DNA of 64,000 bases from Candidula unifasciata. Taxonomy: Eukaryota > Mollusca > Gastropoda > Stylommatophora > Geomitridae. The position numbers and the translations under genes are program-made. Below the pieces are notes generated by a model, which did not search any database, was not told the DNA's origin, and saw only the letters and a list, made by a program, of their open reading frames with translations. Location: contig CAJHNH020000215.1 in assembly GCA_905116865.2 (NCBI GenBank), positions 238,012-302,011 on the forward strand, in the 5' to 3' direction. Positions 23,520 through 36,600 of this stretch are shown here, in pieces. The stretch's first letter is position 1. Every line of letters starts with the position of its first letter.

Positions 23520-24110
23520 ATTAGACCCTCTAAGTATGTTTTACAACTGCATTCTCTTGTGTGGCTAGGTCTTTCAGAGTTCAGATTTCTCTGGTTGCTT
23601 GATACCCTCGTGACAGGCAGTTGTTTGTGACTCTCTGCGCCTTTTGCATTTTCAGTACCGGGGAACTTGCTGTGTGTTGATTGATCACACCTGACTTTGC
23701 TCACAGTGGTATTTACTCTTTCTGTCCCTGTCTAATGTTAACCTATTCTGTCAAAGATGTCATCATAACTTCTTCTGTCCTAAAGCTGTATTTTCCAGTC
23801 CCACAACCCCGAAGAATTATCGCTTTCAGGTGCAACCCACAAGACTACAGAAATATTGCTCTAAAATACAACAGCTCTAGAAAAGACCATGTTGAAGTAA
23901 CCGTTACCAGGGAGTGAAAGAGTTAAAACAGACAGCACTGCCTAACATTTATGTACCATTGAGCAAACATAAATACACACATAACACCACATCTGCATTA
24001 TTCATTTTCAATGTTCATGGGGTGGACATGCTTGACTTGTTCTCCTATGTTGTTTAACAGAATATTTGTAGTCGGCATTTTAAGATCAAAGGGTCTTACT
24101 ACTTTCTGTA
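23520..24110. other. Intergenic, nothing recognised
   Basis: No supported feature between two minisatellites. Confidence 0.45.
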
Positions 24111-24112
24111 TG

Positions 24113-24515
24113 TAGCCATGGCTAGGAGTTGAATGGTAACCATGGCTAGAGTTGAATGGTAGCCATGGCTAGGAGTTGGATGGTAGCCATAGCTAGGAGT
24201 TGAATGATAGCCATGGCTAGGAGTTAAATGGTAGCCACGGCTAGAGTTGAATGGTAGCCATGGCTAGGAGTTGGATGGTAGCCATGGCTAGGAGTTAAAT
24301 GGTAGCCATGGCTAGGAGTTTAATGGTAGCCATGGCTAGGAGTTGAATGGTAGCCATGGCTAGGAGTTAAATGGTAGCCATGGCTAGGAGTTTAATGGTA
24401 GCCACGGCTAGGAGTTGAATGGTAGCCATGGCTAGGAGTTAAATGGTAGCCATGGCTAGGAGTTGAATGGTAGCCACGTCTAGGAGTTGAATGGTAGCCA
24501 TGGTTAGGAGTTGAA
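24113..24515 (+). repeat. 24-bp minisatellite, about 17 copies
   Basis: Unit GAATGGTAGCCATGGCTAGG plus AGTT. Variants alternate GAATGG, TAATGG, AAATGG and CCACGG, with some units missing one or two bases. Confidence 0.93.
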
Positions 24516-24519
24516 AGAT

Positions 24520-25375
24520 AGAGTATACTCACAGAAGTATGTCTTTGCCTGCACCTCCGTAAGAAGTGGTATTTAGAGGCAGAAAATATTTGTGTACAGA
24601 AAAACTATTACGTGAAATACTGATACAAAAGTCATTTTATTTTTCTGGAACTCACAGAGGAAAAGAAATAGATCTAAAACCACTGACTTATTACCATATA
24701 TTTAGAATATCTTATGACTGGTACATTCTTTTTCTTCTGTTTTTACCCTCAAAAGATCGATAGAGACTTTGTAGGTGTTTTACAGCTAGGCTGTGATATC
24801 TGTGCCTTTCTGCCCAACACATCTGGTTTCAGGAAACTGCTGATTAGTCGTCACTTAGGACATGTTTGTTGGGGTCAGTGGGTCTGTTCTTTTTTGTTCC
24901 AAATGGGGGCCCTGGAACCCATATGGGGAGACAGGTACATGCAGTCAGCCAACTGAATGTGTTCTCCAATATTTAACAAATCATTCGGAATGTATATTAA
25001 TGTATAAATAGATCATATGGTCTTTTTTTGTAGCCTAAGGTAGAAGTTGAAATGGCAGTGGAGAGATAAAACACATTTCCAGCAGTGCTCGGAGAAAAGC
25101 TAATATTTTTTTAAAGAAAGTAGTTTCTCTGGGACCCAGAGGACAAAAGAAAGGCAGGAAGACAAAAACCACTAAAGAGAGCTAGATAAGTAATGTGGGC
25201 AGGACATGGAGGTAAATGGTTAGAAATAGGTGACCATAGCTTGAAATGGGTAGGGTCTATGCTTCACAGTTGAGTTCAGTTAATAACCGACATCATTGCA
25301 CCTGGGACATTCCCAAAAGTGCTCCATCCACAACAGTGAGTGCTGAGTTTTAATGGTATCAGTCGCAGTCTGATT
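24520..25375. other. Intergenic with short dispersed-repeat scraps
   Basis: 24770-24950 (TACAGCTAGGCTGTGATATC, CATATGGGGAGACAGG) resembles scraps at 40030-40200, 51180-51220 and 61160-61240. That is one dispersed repeat containing TAGCTAGGCTGTGATATCTG. Nothing else seen. Confidence 0.4.
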
Positions 25376-25379
25376 GTGT

Positions 25380-25965
25380 GTCTTGTCTTGCCGTTGAGTT
25401 TTGACCACTGATTGTATGTCTTGTTGTTAAGTGTTGACCACTGATTGTATGTCTTGTTGTTGAGTTTCGACCACTGATTGTTTGTCTTGTTGTTGAGTGT
25501 CGACCACTGACTGTTTGTTTTGACTTGCCATTGAGTTTCGACCACTAATTGTATGTCTTGTTGTTGAGTGTCAACCACTGATTGTATGTCTTGTTGTTGA
25601 GTGTCGACCACTGATTGTTTGTTTTGTCTTGCCGTTGAGTTTCGACCACTATTGTATGTCTTGTTGTTGAGTGTTGACGACTGATTGTTTGTTTTGTCTT
25701 GCCGTTGAGTTTCGACCACTGATTTTATGTCTTGTTGTTGAGTGTTGACGACTGATTGTTTGTTTTGTCTTGCCGTTGAGTTTCGACCACTAATTGTATG
25801 ATTTGTTGTTGAGTGTCGACTACTGATTGTTTTTTTTGTCCTGCCATTGAGTTTCGACCACTGATTGTATGTGTTGAGTGTTGACCACTGATTGTATGTC
25901 TTGTCATTAAGTATTGACCACTGATTGTTGACCACTGATTGACTACTGATTGTATGTTTTCTTGC
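25380..25965 (+). repeat. Minisatellite with 33-bp and 38-bp unit types
   Basis: Two unit forms interleave: TGATTGTATGTCTTGTTGTT-GAGTGTCGACCAC and TGATTGTTTGTTTTGTCTTG-CCGTTGAGTTTCGACCAC. Their alternation in 25500-25860 gives a two-unit period of about 71 bp. Confidence 0.9.
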
Positions 25966-26009
25966 TTCGACTATGATTCACCGGCTGTCAACTCTGGCAG
26001 AAAGTTCTG

Positions 26010-26345
26010 GTTGTTCATCCATTTTACAGATCTGGCTTATTTGTTTGCAAACTTGGTTCCTCTCCTCTCAGGGAGATGCACTCTGACTTCAAAGGAAACG
26101 TCCCTAATTAGTTGACTCTTAACAACATGCTTGTTAGGGTGCAGTAGGTCTTTTGTCCCCACCACAATGGGGCTTTGGAACCCACATGGGAAATATTGGT
26201 GGTTTAAAGGAAGTAGAAGAAAGAAGTGTGTGAACTGAAACGTGTAACGGAGAGTGAATGAATATATGCAGACTACCTTTGGTACAACCAAAATTGCTGG
26301 ATGCTGTGGGTGAATTCCTGTGTGTGCGACCTTTGACACCCTTGG
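26010..26345 (-). repeat. Dispersed repeat DR2 copy
   Basis: Minus-strand relative of 32330-32600 (block CTCAGGGAGATGCACTCTGA on plus; also CAAAATTGCTGGATGCTGTG). Its boundary with the preceding minisatellite is blurred. Confidence 0.5.
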
Positions 26346-27030
26346 ATCACCAATGTTTGGTTTAACCTTGGTCTGTTCTTGCTCATTTGTTACTTTTTCA
26401 AATGTGTAAATAAAATATAGTTTGCTGGAGCAAGATAAATAAATAACTGCTCACGCATAGGAAGTCTGTACGTGTTTCTGTTGTGTGGTCACTGCTGTAA
26501 CATGTTGTTCAGTGTCCCATAAGTTTCCAAACATAGGAAAAATAAACATACACTATCAACATAACAAGCGTAACTCCAGCTGTGCTTATTTGTGTTTTTC
26601 AGTCTTCAGTGATGGAGGAAACAGATGTCAAAGGGTTTCAAAACAATTGTAGTTGTGTAATGCCTATTGCATAAATAAAAATGGCTTTTCTTAATACAAA
26701 TGAAAATTTATGAGACACCCTGTGTGTAATGTTGGCTCTGGCTGGCTGGAAGCGCTCGCTGATGGTTCTGTTCATATAAAGTAGGAGTCGGCCATGAAGT
26801 TCTATCCGTACTTTGTCTCTAGGAGTGCAGGTTGGTTGCTGGGTTATCTTGGAACATTGCAGCATTACACACAACAGGTTGGGAAGAGGAAACCAGATTT
26901 AACACTCAACATGCTTTGAAACACAGCAGCATAACACAACAGTTTGGAAAAAAAAAAGGTATGACAGTTGGCCACCAACAGGTTGAAGAAACCAAGATAT
27001 GACTTTCATGCCTTGAAACACATCACTTTC
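26345..27030. other. Intergenic, nothing recognised
   Basis: AT-rich. It ends in CATGCTTTGAAACA-type sequence that resembles the array that follows. Confidence 0.4.
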
Positions 27031-27690
27031 AAGAAAGCAGGATATGGCTCTATCATCCATGCAGCGCAACAGTTTCAAGAAACCAGGAAATGGCTCTATC
27101 ATCCATGCAGCGCAACAGTTTCAAGAAACCAGGATATGGCTCTATCATCCATGCAGCACAACAGTTTCAAGAAACCAGAATATGGCTCTATCATCCATGC
27201 AGCGCAACAGTTTCAAGAAACCAGGATTTGGCTCTATCATCCATGCAGCGCAACAGTTTCAAGAAAGCAGGATATGGCTCTATCATCCATGCAGCGCAAC
27301 AGTTTCAAGAAACCAGGATATGGCTCTATCATCCATGCAGCGCAACAGTTTCAAGAAACCAGGATTTGGCTCTATCATCCATGCAGCGCAACAGTTTCAA
27401 GAAACCAGGATATGGCTCTATCATCCATGCAGCACAACAGTTTCAAGAAACCAGGATGTGACTCTTTTATTATCATCCATGCAGCACAACAGTTTCAAGA
27501 AACCAGGATGTGACTCTTTTATTATCATCCATGCAGCACAACAGTTTCAAGAAACCAGCATTAGGCTCTATCATCTATGCAGCACAACAGTTTCAAGAAA
27601 CCAGGATGTGACTCTTTTATTATCATCCATGCAGCACAACAGTTTCAAGAAACCAGGATTAGGCTCTATCATCTATGCAGCACATCAGGT
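27030..27690 (+). repeat. 46-bp minisatellite, about 14 copies
   Basis: The unit begins GCAGCGCAACAGTTTCAAGA and ends GGCTCTATCATCCAT. From 27450 on, units gain a TGTGACTCTTTTATTATCAT variant (about 53 bp) that alternates with the short form. ORFs across it are repeat artefacts. Confidence 0.93.
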
Positions 27691-27764
27691 TCAACAAAAT
27701 CATGTATGACACTCTAAAATACCACCACAAGCTTGATTTCTTTATGCTCAACATTCTAATGGAT

Positions 27765-27895
27765 GGTGCAGTAACGTAGCGGCTAAATGCTTCCAATTGG
27801 CTTGGAAATCTTGAGTACGAGTCAGATTTAGTAAAAACGGCCATGGCTTCAGTTCAAATCAGTGGATAGCAGGTAAAGTCCTCGGAAGTAAAAAA
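27765..27895 (+). mobile_element. SINE family S, partial
   Basis: GTAACGTAGCGGCTAAATGC head and GGTAAAGTCCTCGGAAGTAA body. The 3' half is lost. Confidence 0.6.
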
Positions 27896-28004
27896 TCAAT
27901 CAACAGGTCCCTTACAGAATGTCATTCTCTTCACGACACCCCTGAAAGTATCTCTTTTTCTAGCTAGTTCTCCAGCCCTATGTGCTTTCATAGTCAATGC
28001 ATCT

Positions 28005-28440
28005 TCTTCTTCTTCTTTTGTCGTCTCATTGTTATCAGGTTGTAACCAAGTGACGTGGTTTTCTGTATTTGTCTTGTGCTTCTCATTTGGTTTAAGTGAT
28101 TGATTTGTTCAACTTTTTGCAGGTTTCATCTACAACATATATCCATATATTTCTTGGTCTTCCTCTTGCCTTCCTCCCAGATGTTCTACTGTAAAAAAGT
28201 CTCCTATGCAGTCTGGTCTGGCTGCATTCTCACTAGATGGCTGAACCATTTCATTCTTTGTCTGTCAGTAAAATCCAGACATGGTCTTATTCCAACTTTC
28301 TCTCTAATGCTGGTATTCATAGCCCTGTCTTGTATAGTGTAAGGCATCTACAATGTCCTATATCCACCATCGCTGAGGTTGGCTTTCTCCTCGTTTTCTG
28401 GAAATTGAGTCTTCTGTCAGCGTTTTCTGCAGAGCACATG
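28005..28440 (-). mobile_element. LINE family B fragment
   Basis: Closely matches 49825-50205 at nucleotide level (GTCGTCTCATTGTTATCAGG, TTTTTGCAGGTTTCATCTAC, TGGCTGAACCATTTCATTCT). The minus strand gives the [18 protein letters not shown] C-terminal motif. Frames are broken. Confidence 0.72.
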
Positions 28441-28479
28441 GCACTTGACATTCAAAAATATCTCAGCTTTCAGTACCAG

Positions 28480-28570
28480 CATATGCCATATACACATCAT
28501 CATATGCCAATTACACATCATCATATTCCACATACACCTTATCATATGCCACATACACATTACATATGCC
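28480..28570 (+). repeat. Short repeat of about 24 bp, four copies
   Basis: Repeated CATATGCCA(T/A)(A/T)TACACATCAT-type units. Confidence 0.8.
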
Positions 28571-28710
28571 TCGTACAAATCATCATCAAGCAGCATGTCC
28601 TTTACAGAACATCCCTGTCTTCACTGCATGAGTAAACCTCTCTCTTTCTCTAGCCAATTCTCTAGCCTTATGCGCCTTCACAGCTAGTGCATCTTCAATG
28701 TTCTGCACCC

Positions 28711-28990
28711 AACTTTACCCGGTATACATAGCACCCTTCTCTTGGCACAACCATGTAGCTTGACATGAGCCAAATCCCCCAACTTTACCCGGTATACATA
28801 GCACCCTTCTCTTGGCACAACCATGTAGCTTGACATGAGCCAAATCCCCCAACTTTACCCGGTATACATAGCACCCTTCTCTTGGCACAACCATGTAGCT
28901 TGACATGAGCCAAATCCCCCAACTTTACCCGGTATACATAGCACCCTTCTCTTGGCACAACCATGTAGCTTGACATGAGCCAAATCCCCC
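28711..28990 (+). repeat. 70-bp tandem repeat, four identical copies
   Basis: Copies start at 28711, 28781, 28851 and 28921, each beginning AACTTTACCCGGTATACATA and ending GACATGAGCCAAATCCCCC. I see no difference between copies. That implies a very recent expansion or an assembly artefact. Confidence 0.96.
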
Positions 28991-29690
28991 AACTTTTGGG
29001 AGAGGATGATGTTTTTACGAGCCAGTTCTCCTTGATGTTCAGGCCATGCAAGTCTTCTTTATCCATGGTATTCTAACTACTGGTGTGCAAACGGTGGTTT
29101 ACTTACTTACAACACTCCAATTATAGATAATGGAACACTATAAAAGAAATACAACACTTACAATTTTTGGATATTGCATGAATCTTTAATGTAAAAAAAA
29201 AATAGTTGATATTAATAAGGTTTTAACAAAATAAAGTTTTTTACTGCACACAGGTTAGCTATGATATTGTAGAAACAGAAAATATATAAAAATATGTTCT
29301 GAAAATAGACAAAAGTACAGTTTATTCTTGACACCAAAAAAAAACATTGTATCTCATTGCATCTTAGTTTATTAGGACTTTTGGTCTAAAATGTTAATTG
29401 TTTTTTGGACAGGATTTGATGATGCAAATTGTCCACTTCTCTACCAGGAGTCCAAATGGCCCATCACCCAGATACTGAGTTGAGAGTTTGTATGTTTACT
29501 GTAGTTGTTCTCTCACTGACCTCTAGGATTTAAATGATTTCTTTAGTTTCCTTCGTGTTCATAAACCTTTTCTGCCATGCCCACATACTTTGGTGTGTTT
29601 CACGTCCCTTAGTCTGTTGTTCTCAAATGTAGTTTCTTAATTTGTATTTAATCAGTTTGAAAATCATCTATCCTTTGATTTATCTTGTCT

Positions 29691-29696
29691 TTTATT
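29691..29696 (-). terminator. Candidate polyadenylation signal for PRDX5
   Basis: TTTATT on plus equals AATAAA on minus. It is the first such hexamer I see downstream of the PRDX5 stop and implies a 3' UTR of about 890 nt. Inference. Confidence 0.35.
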
Positions 29697-30334
29697 ATAC
29701 ATAATTCGTGATTTAATTCTTTTTTTTTTAACTGTATCGCTTTTCTCACAACTAGTAAAGCCCAGTTTCTCCTGCATTACTACACAGTATAAATTATAGG
29801 AACAACTTGCACACTTAAGCAATATCAAAATATTAAGGTAAAAACAAAAGTAAGATCCCAATGGTACAGTAGAAATGCTAAAAGATTCTGAAGTCACTGG
29901 TTATGCCTGTTATATATATTTATACTAGATCAAAACTTGATGAGGCTTGTTGACATTTTTGTTTGTTTTCTCATGTAAAACTCTGGTAAATTTTTTTTAT
30001 ATATATATAAGACTGGGCTGACTCTAGACTTAGTGTCCAGAAACAATTCTTTCAAAGCTTAACTGGTCTAAATATAATCAAAAGCGGAATTGGCCCAGAG
30101 AACATGTTCTAGAGATTTACAAGTCAAGAAACCATCTTTTTTAGGAGCTATTACTGTCCAGAAATGACCTAGAATTGTGAGGTTCTAAAAACATTCAAAA
30201 TCCTGCCATGTCAAAGAAACAAACCTTGGGTAAGCTTGCAGGTATATGCACAAAGCACTTTGTGTCCTCACTAGTAATTTATATCCTATCTATACAAAAA
30301 AAAAAAAAAAAACTACGCCACAAACTAACATTGA

Positions 30335-30420
30335 TTCACAACTGACAAAATCCTGTAAATGCTTCACAACTGACACAATCCTGTAAATGCTTCACAACTG
30401 ACACAATCCTGTAAATGCAA
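30335..30420 (+). repeat. 28-bp tandem repeat, three copies
   Basis: CTTCACAACTGACACAATCC followed by TGTAAATG, repeated three times; the first copy differs slightly. Confidence 0.88.
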
Positions 30421-30580
30421 GTAACAAATATAAAAGTGCCTCAGAAACTAGACAGTGAAATTTTACACATACACATTTTCCTTATGACAAAAATAAGATG
30501 TTTAGAAGTTTACTATCAATCTGTAATACCTAATGGATGCTGCTACATGAATTAAAGTCATCAATGTGCAGTGTAAAGAT

Positions 30581-30686
30581 TTACAGAAGCTTGAGAATAT
30601 CAGATCCACGACTGCAAGTTAGACTAGTTCCATCTGGCTCCACGTTGACAAACTTGACTTTGCCTTCATCCAGAAGCATAACAAAT
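30581..30686 (-). CDS. PRDX5: PRDX5 exon 6 with stop
   Basis: Acceptor TTTCCAG just above 30686. One base completes the arginine codon, then [20 protein letters not shown] and [14 protein letters not shown], with TAA at 30583-30581. It carries the resolving cysteine in LTCS. Confidence 0.94.
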
Positions 30687-33600
30687 CTGGAAATCAAAGG
30701 AAAAAACAGGGAACATTTGTATTTGTCCATTTGTCACCATTTATGTATTTGTCGGGTTAGATAAGTGCCTGGTATATTATCATCATCATTACAGAACGTA
30801 TCTGCCGCCACAGCAAGCCTGAAAGAAACTGTTCATCGCCAGCTTTTCCCGCCTCATGAAGTTTCTTGCTGATTACTGATTTATTAATCAACATCATACC
30901 ACACCCGGCATACTTATAGTTGCTCCGTCTCCTGCAGCAAATGATGTAAGGTGTTGATGCTAACTGTTCCCATAGCACACTAATTATACACACACTAATC
31001 TCTTCCTCTCATCCATCCCTCCTTGCCGGATCCACACCTAATTCCTCGTCACACATTCTTGTCCATGTTATTTCATCTAATTTTGTGTCTTCTGCCAACA
31101 GTCATTCATATATGGTCTTCAGAATATCTCCCTTGTCCAATACAAGTGTTCCTGTAGCTTTGGCTTTTGTAGCCAGATAATCCGCTCTTTCATTCTCTCG
31201 CACTCCTGCATGCCTCGGACAGAATATCCATGTGATTCCCTGCAATGTTGGTGTACTGATGCATGGTATCCACTCTTTTTTCTTGCTCAAGATGCTTCTT
31301 ACGTCGTGGCCCTATCTTCGCACTGGTCGGCCCCTGCCCCTAACCCAGTATCATGCCCTCCTTTTGTTCTATCCAATCCACTGTGAAATTTGATATGGCC
31401 AAAGTATTTTAGTTTCTCAGATAAGATCTGGTATTTTATGTGTATTGTATATATCAAATGATGTTGGCTTTGACTAATTCATATAATTTATATTAATTTA
31501 TGGAGCCTCTGACCACTTTAATGTATGTTATGTTAATTTATTTAGGCTCTACTACTTCATGTAATGTATAATAATTTATGTAAGCCTTGGCTATTTCATG
31601 TTAACCCTTGGCTTCCGGTTAAAATGGACGCTAGACAGCGGCGCTGTTCGAAGCAGAGGCAAATTTTTTGCTTCTGCCGGACGGTGGCGGAAGTATTTTT
31701 GCTCCATTTGTAGACTGGATATAGTTTTGTCGCCCAGCTTCTGAGCTGAATGCATGGCGTGACCCTGTAAGCTGCGGATTGCATTTGGAATGTTTTTTCG
31801 ACTGTGACCAACGTGTTGGTGTGAATTGTAGATTCAGAAAATGGCGTGATGCCTGTTGTGCAATGTTGGCGGTGCCCGTATCTGGTTAAAATTGATCGCG
31901 TGGATAACTGCTGAACTGTTGGCGACAAGTTCTGCAATCATCAATGATGAACTGCATTTCTAATGTTGGACTGTTTGTGTTAGCACTTCGGATGGCTAAG
32001 GATGCTTTAATGCGAGTGTATGCTAGATATGCTGAGACAGCAGTCTGTCAATCTTTCCACAAGGGACTGTGATAAACATTCTGGGTGTTTTTCGTTGGCA
32101 CAGGAGCGGAGCAAAGATGGGGCGACCCGTTGCTATGAAGCTGAAACTAAGACTACCAGACCAGACCAGACATGTTAACCCTTACCGTTTACAGCGGACA
32201 TTTCCCAAAACGGATGACAGGTCAACAGTCATGCCAAGTGCCTGTAAATAGATGTCAGAACACGTCAAAAACATTAAATCTATGACAACACCGCCAACAA
32301 ATTATAAAAGAAACCATTCAAAACATGATATCAATATCCCCGTGTGGGTTCCCGTGCCCTTTATAGGGAAAACGAGAATCGACTTACTGCCAACCCAAAA
32401 GCATGTTGTAAGAGTCGACTAATTGGGAGCTTCCTTCGAAGTTGGAGTGCATCTGCCTGAGAGGCAAGGAACTAACAGTCTGCATACAAACGGATGCACA
32501 CACAACACTCAGAATCTGGAACAGGATGCAGTCCAGAAGTGGACGAATAATCAGAACTTTCCACCGGAGTTTACATCCGGTGAACATGAAGAAGATATCA
32601 ATATAAAAAAATATAAAAAACTCATGTTATCTAGAAATGATAGCAACCGTGAATTTATGATAAACCATCATAAATTCATCATGATAAACATATGGGGCCG
32701 CGTTAGCGCAGTAAATAGGAGACTAGCTTTCAAATCCAGCTGCAACTCGCTGTAGCCCACGGCCAGTGTTAGAAACCAGACGGTTCCCGGGGTTGACCGA
32801 GGCTTTAGGTAATGGGCACCAGAGTTAACACTGTGGGGTAAATGGAGGAATGTCGCTGTAGCTATAGAGTTGCGTACAGGCGGACAGTTTCTTATCAGCT
32901 GTCCATGCTTGTGGCAGAGCACTTATGGTTTATAACCGTGTGCAGTGATGCTGGTTCACATCTCCCAACTGGTAGGTGAGCCAGGCAAGACCCATTGGAA
33001 TAATAAAAATTCTTCCACAATTACAGCGGGGTATTTCTCTGACTGTTTTTGCTATTGCATGTATTTAATGTACTTCTCATCAGCTCATAACCTCTCTGCA
33101 ATTATTTTCTTCTTTATCTCTATTGCCTTCCTGATTTGTCCTCTAGATGGCAAGCAACGCATGTGGGAAGAAGCATGGACAGAGCAGATATCATCAACGC
33201 AGTACGGACTGGTCAACTGGATAATGACGAATCCCTGACACTTGACTGACTGACAGACTGACTCTCTATCTCACCAGGACATCACACAAGTGATAAACAC
33301 CCGATGACACAATGTGCCACCATGTGGATGAGGATCACCGTGGAGAGGTCCCAGAAACCGCGTTCAGCATTTAGGCCATATTTATGGCCAGGCTATATTG
33401 AGGCCCCTGGCAAAAGCCAGAGTAGGGTTTCAAATAACGAAAAATGTCGTCCTAATAAGGACCAAAAGTATATCATTCCTGACACTTACACGATTGCGTG
33501 ACATAAGAGTAAAACATGGTGAAGCACTCAATTTACTAAAAAAAATAGCATGGGTGGTGAAGGGGTCCTTTAAGAAAATGGCTTTAGGTATAGACATTTC

Positions 33601-36600
33601 TTTGTCATTGTTTCCCCATTGGTTACCAGGCGACCAAATCACCTGGTCAAGTAAGTGTCACGCTATGGTTAGTCTACATGCCCTAGAAGATGTAACCAAG
33701 TTGATTCTATGCTGCATTTGTATTTACTGATTACTTCCCTTACTTTTTATAATATTTATGTTTTAGATAATTTTTGGTGACATTTAAAATAGTTGGTTTT
33801 CTAAGGATTTTTTCCCCCGAGAATACCCACCCCCGTTTTAATATATTGTGTTAGAATAGTGTTCAGAGATAAGTTTGTAGGAGATAATGGTGTTACATAA
33901 TAAGAAACGGTGTCAGAAAAAAAAAATGGTGTAAGAAGGTTTGCTGTTAGGAGATATGGTGTTGGGAAATTGAAAAAATAGGTTTTAGGAAATATGCTTT
34001 ATTAAGATATAGTGTTTGAAAATTTAAAAAAAAATGGTGTTTAGATCTGGTCTTATTATGTGTGGCGTTTATATTTATAGTCACTGAACAGCAAACACAG
34101 ACTAATATGATCAATGTTGACTCTTTCAGTCCCGAAAGATTTCTCAGCAGGTACTAACCAGAGAACAATTCATCATCATCATTCTTTGTAGTCTTCCAGT
34201 CCTTTTTAAGATAAAATTTTTCGTTATTTGAAGCCCTACTCTGGCTCTTGCCAGGGGCTGCAATACAGCCTGGCCAAAAATATGGCCTAAAGGCTGAACG
34301 CTGTTTCTGGGACCTCTCCACGGTGATCCTCACCCACATGGTGGCACATTGTGTCAACGGGTGTTTATCGCTTGTGTGATGTCCTGGTGGGGTAGAAAGT
34401 CAGTCAGTCAGTCATTCTTCATGGGCCATTAGGCATAGGCTCATATTAGACTCCTCCACTTCTCTCTATTGCCTGAAACTTTCTCGGTGTCTGACATAAA
34501 GTTCAGCACAGCATTTTTAGCTTCCTATAATAATGTTTTTCCTAATGTTTCTCCTGGATGTCCTCTTGTCTCACCTTTTGGATCACATTTTAGTGCTTGT
34601 TTTGTAACTCTTTGCTCATTTCATCTCAGCATGTGCCCATTAAATCTCCACCTTCTTTGTCTTATTGCAGTCAACACAGGTATATGTCCAGACATTTCTC
34701 TGATTTCCTCACCTCTTTTTAAAATTCATCCAACTGTATGTTCATGATTTTTCTCAGGCATTTATTTTTAAATGTATTTTGCTTGTGCTCCGTATAGAGA
34801 ACAATTACTCTAACAATTTTAAACTGCATAATTTTTTTTGAAAGTTTATTTGCTCACTAAGAAAGAATGCCTTGTGATGCTATACCATACAAGGCATACA
34901 CTAAAAAAGGACATGGACAAACAGCACCAGGTAGACCAAGGAGAAGCTAGAAAGTTAACAACAGAAAAACTCTACACTATCAGGATGTGTCAATGGTTAA
35001 GGCGACCATAAGAGCCAGAAGCAGAATCTTATATCTTCTTTGAAACTCAAAGTTTTTAACAGAGGAAGTGGAGAAACAGTGCAGAAACCATTTCTTTTTA
35101 AATACAGCAAGCCGTGATGTACAGACCAGGTGGGAAGCAAAAAAGAGGCCAAACATGCATGCTATCCTTTAGTATCCTGTTGCCACAACTGCAAGCTGTG
35201 ATAACACGTTGTGTGTTGGTTAGGATTTAATGAGGTAAAGCCACTCACATGTTAAAAGTTACTTGGGACTGAAAGTATTAATATGGGACTGCTGTCTTTG
35301 AAACTTTTGTTGTTGCTTATTTTATTAACCTTATCCAACTGGCGAGTCACATTAGTCTAGTGTCAGAAGTTGGGAGTGGAGCCAAAATTACCATTATCAG
35401 ACCAATTCACTAACTACAGAACCACCCAACTTTTACATGCTTACTAACTTTAGTAAATTCTCCATGTGTGTCTGCCAAAAATCGAATCTGTGGAAGAACA
35501 AAATAAAGAAACAAATGACAATTTTTTGCCAACTCATGTAAGTATTGATTTCTCAAAGCTTGTAGCCTGCTGGCACACTAATCAATATTACATGGAGCAT
35601 AACCTGGTTAGCTTAGAAGTGTGTCCTTGAATTAATTGTACTTTTTGCAACAATCATCATGAGTTGACAAGACATGTTTCCTTTCTTGTATAAATACTGT
35701 AGAAATAATTCTATAGTTTAGTACATCATTTTAATAGATGGTTGTTTTCCAGACAAACAAATCTCTTGAACACACAGATATATGGTAACATGGAAGAATG
35801 TTTGTATGTACTAGAACAGCAAACATCAGAATGTTTACATTTACTGTGTACAGTAAACAGAGTACTGTTTAACAGTCTAGAAGACAGTGGTGAGGCATGC
35901 ATGAAACGACTGTAATCGCTCCTTACGCTTTCCAATGCAAAAGAAAAATGTATTATATTACTATTTATTATTACTGTCCACTATTTGTTTGAAATACACC
36001 ATCATCATCATCAGGTGCCTTGCCGACTGGCGTGGGCGATCATGCCTCTCCATAATCTGCGATCTCCTGCAGCATGTATCAGTTTGTGTGCTGACACACC
36101 TCCATGTCATGCAACAAGACTGTCAAGCATCTTCTCTCGTTTTCTTCCTCTATCTCTCCTTCCACATATCTTTCCAGTGGTCACAACATGTTCTATTTTC
36201 CCTCTTCTCATAACATGGCTGAAAAATGATGACTGTCTCCTTCTGATGTCTGTGATAAGTTGTCTTTGGGCTCCCGCCTCTTTCAAAACCTCTTAGTTGC
36301 TCTTTTTGGCTGTCCAAGGTATTCTAAGCATTCTTCTGTAAAACCAAATCTCCGAGGCCTCCAGAAATTGTTTGGCCTGCCAGGATTCACAGCCATATGT
36401 TAAAACTGGATGTATGTAGCAAGCAAGAATTCTTTTTCTAACTCTCAATGACAAGGATATATTGCACAAGATGTTTTTCATTTTTAAAATGCAGTTTTTG
36501 CCTGTCCTATTCTGTTTCTTATCTCAGTTATGCATCTTCCATCTGATGTTATCCATGTGCCCAGATACTTAAATTTCGGTACTTGTCCTAAACTGACACC

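Larger units (their letters stand above)
28990..30580 (-). other. Downstream region of PRDX5, probably including its 3' UTR
   Basis: AT-rich, without arrays except a 28-bp triplication at about 30335-30420. The part from 30580 down to about 29690 is the likely 3' UTR of the minus-strand PRDX5 gene. No other gene seen. Confidence 0.4.

Noticed and set aside
25276..25935. 219-codon minus-strand ORF rich in Asn, Gln and Thr
   Set aside because: Lies on the 33/38-bp minisatellite.
26968..27709. 221- and 181-codon ORFs
   Set aside because: 46-bp minisatellite read in cycling frames; no other coding evidence.
24113..28990. CRISPR-like arrays
   Set aside because: Direct tandem minisatellites without unique spacers, in a eukaryotic genome with spliced genes.
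34820..35300. Possible extra PRDX5 exon near 35255-35275 (minus, SQVTFNM before GTGAGT)
   Set aside because: Sequence does not fit PRDX5, and exons 4 and 5 already join in phase.
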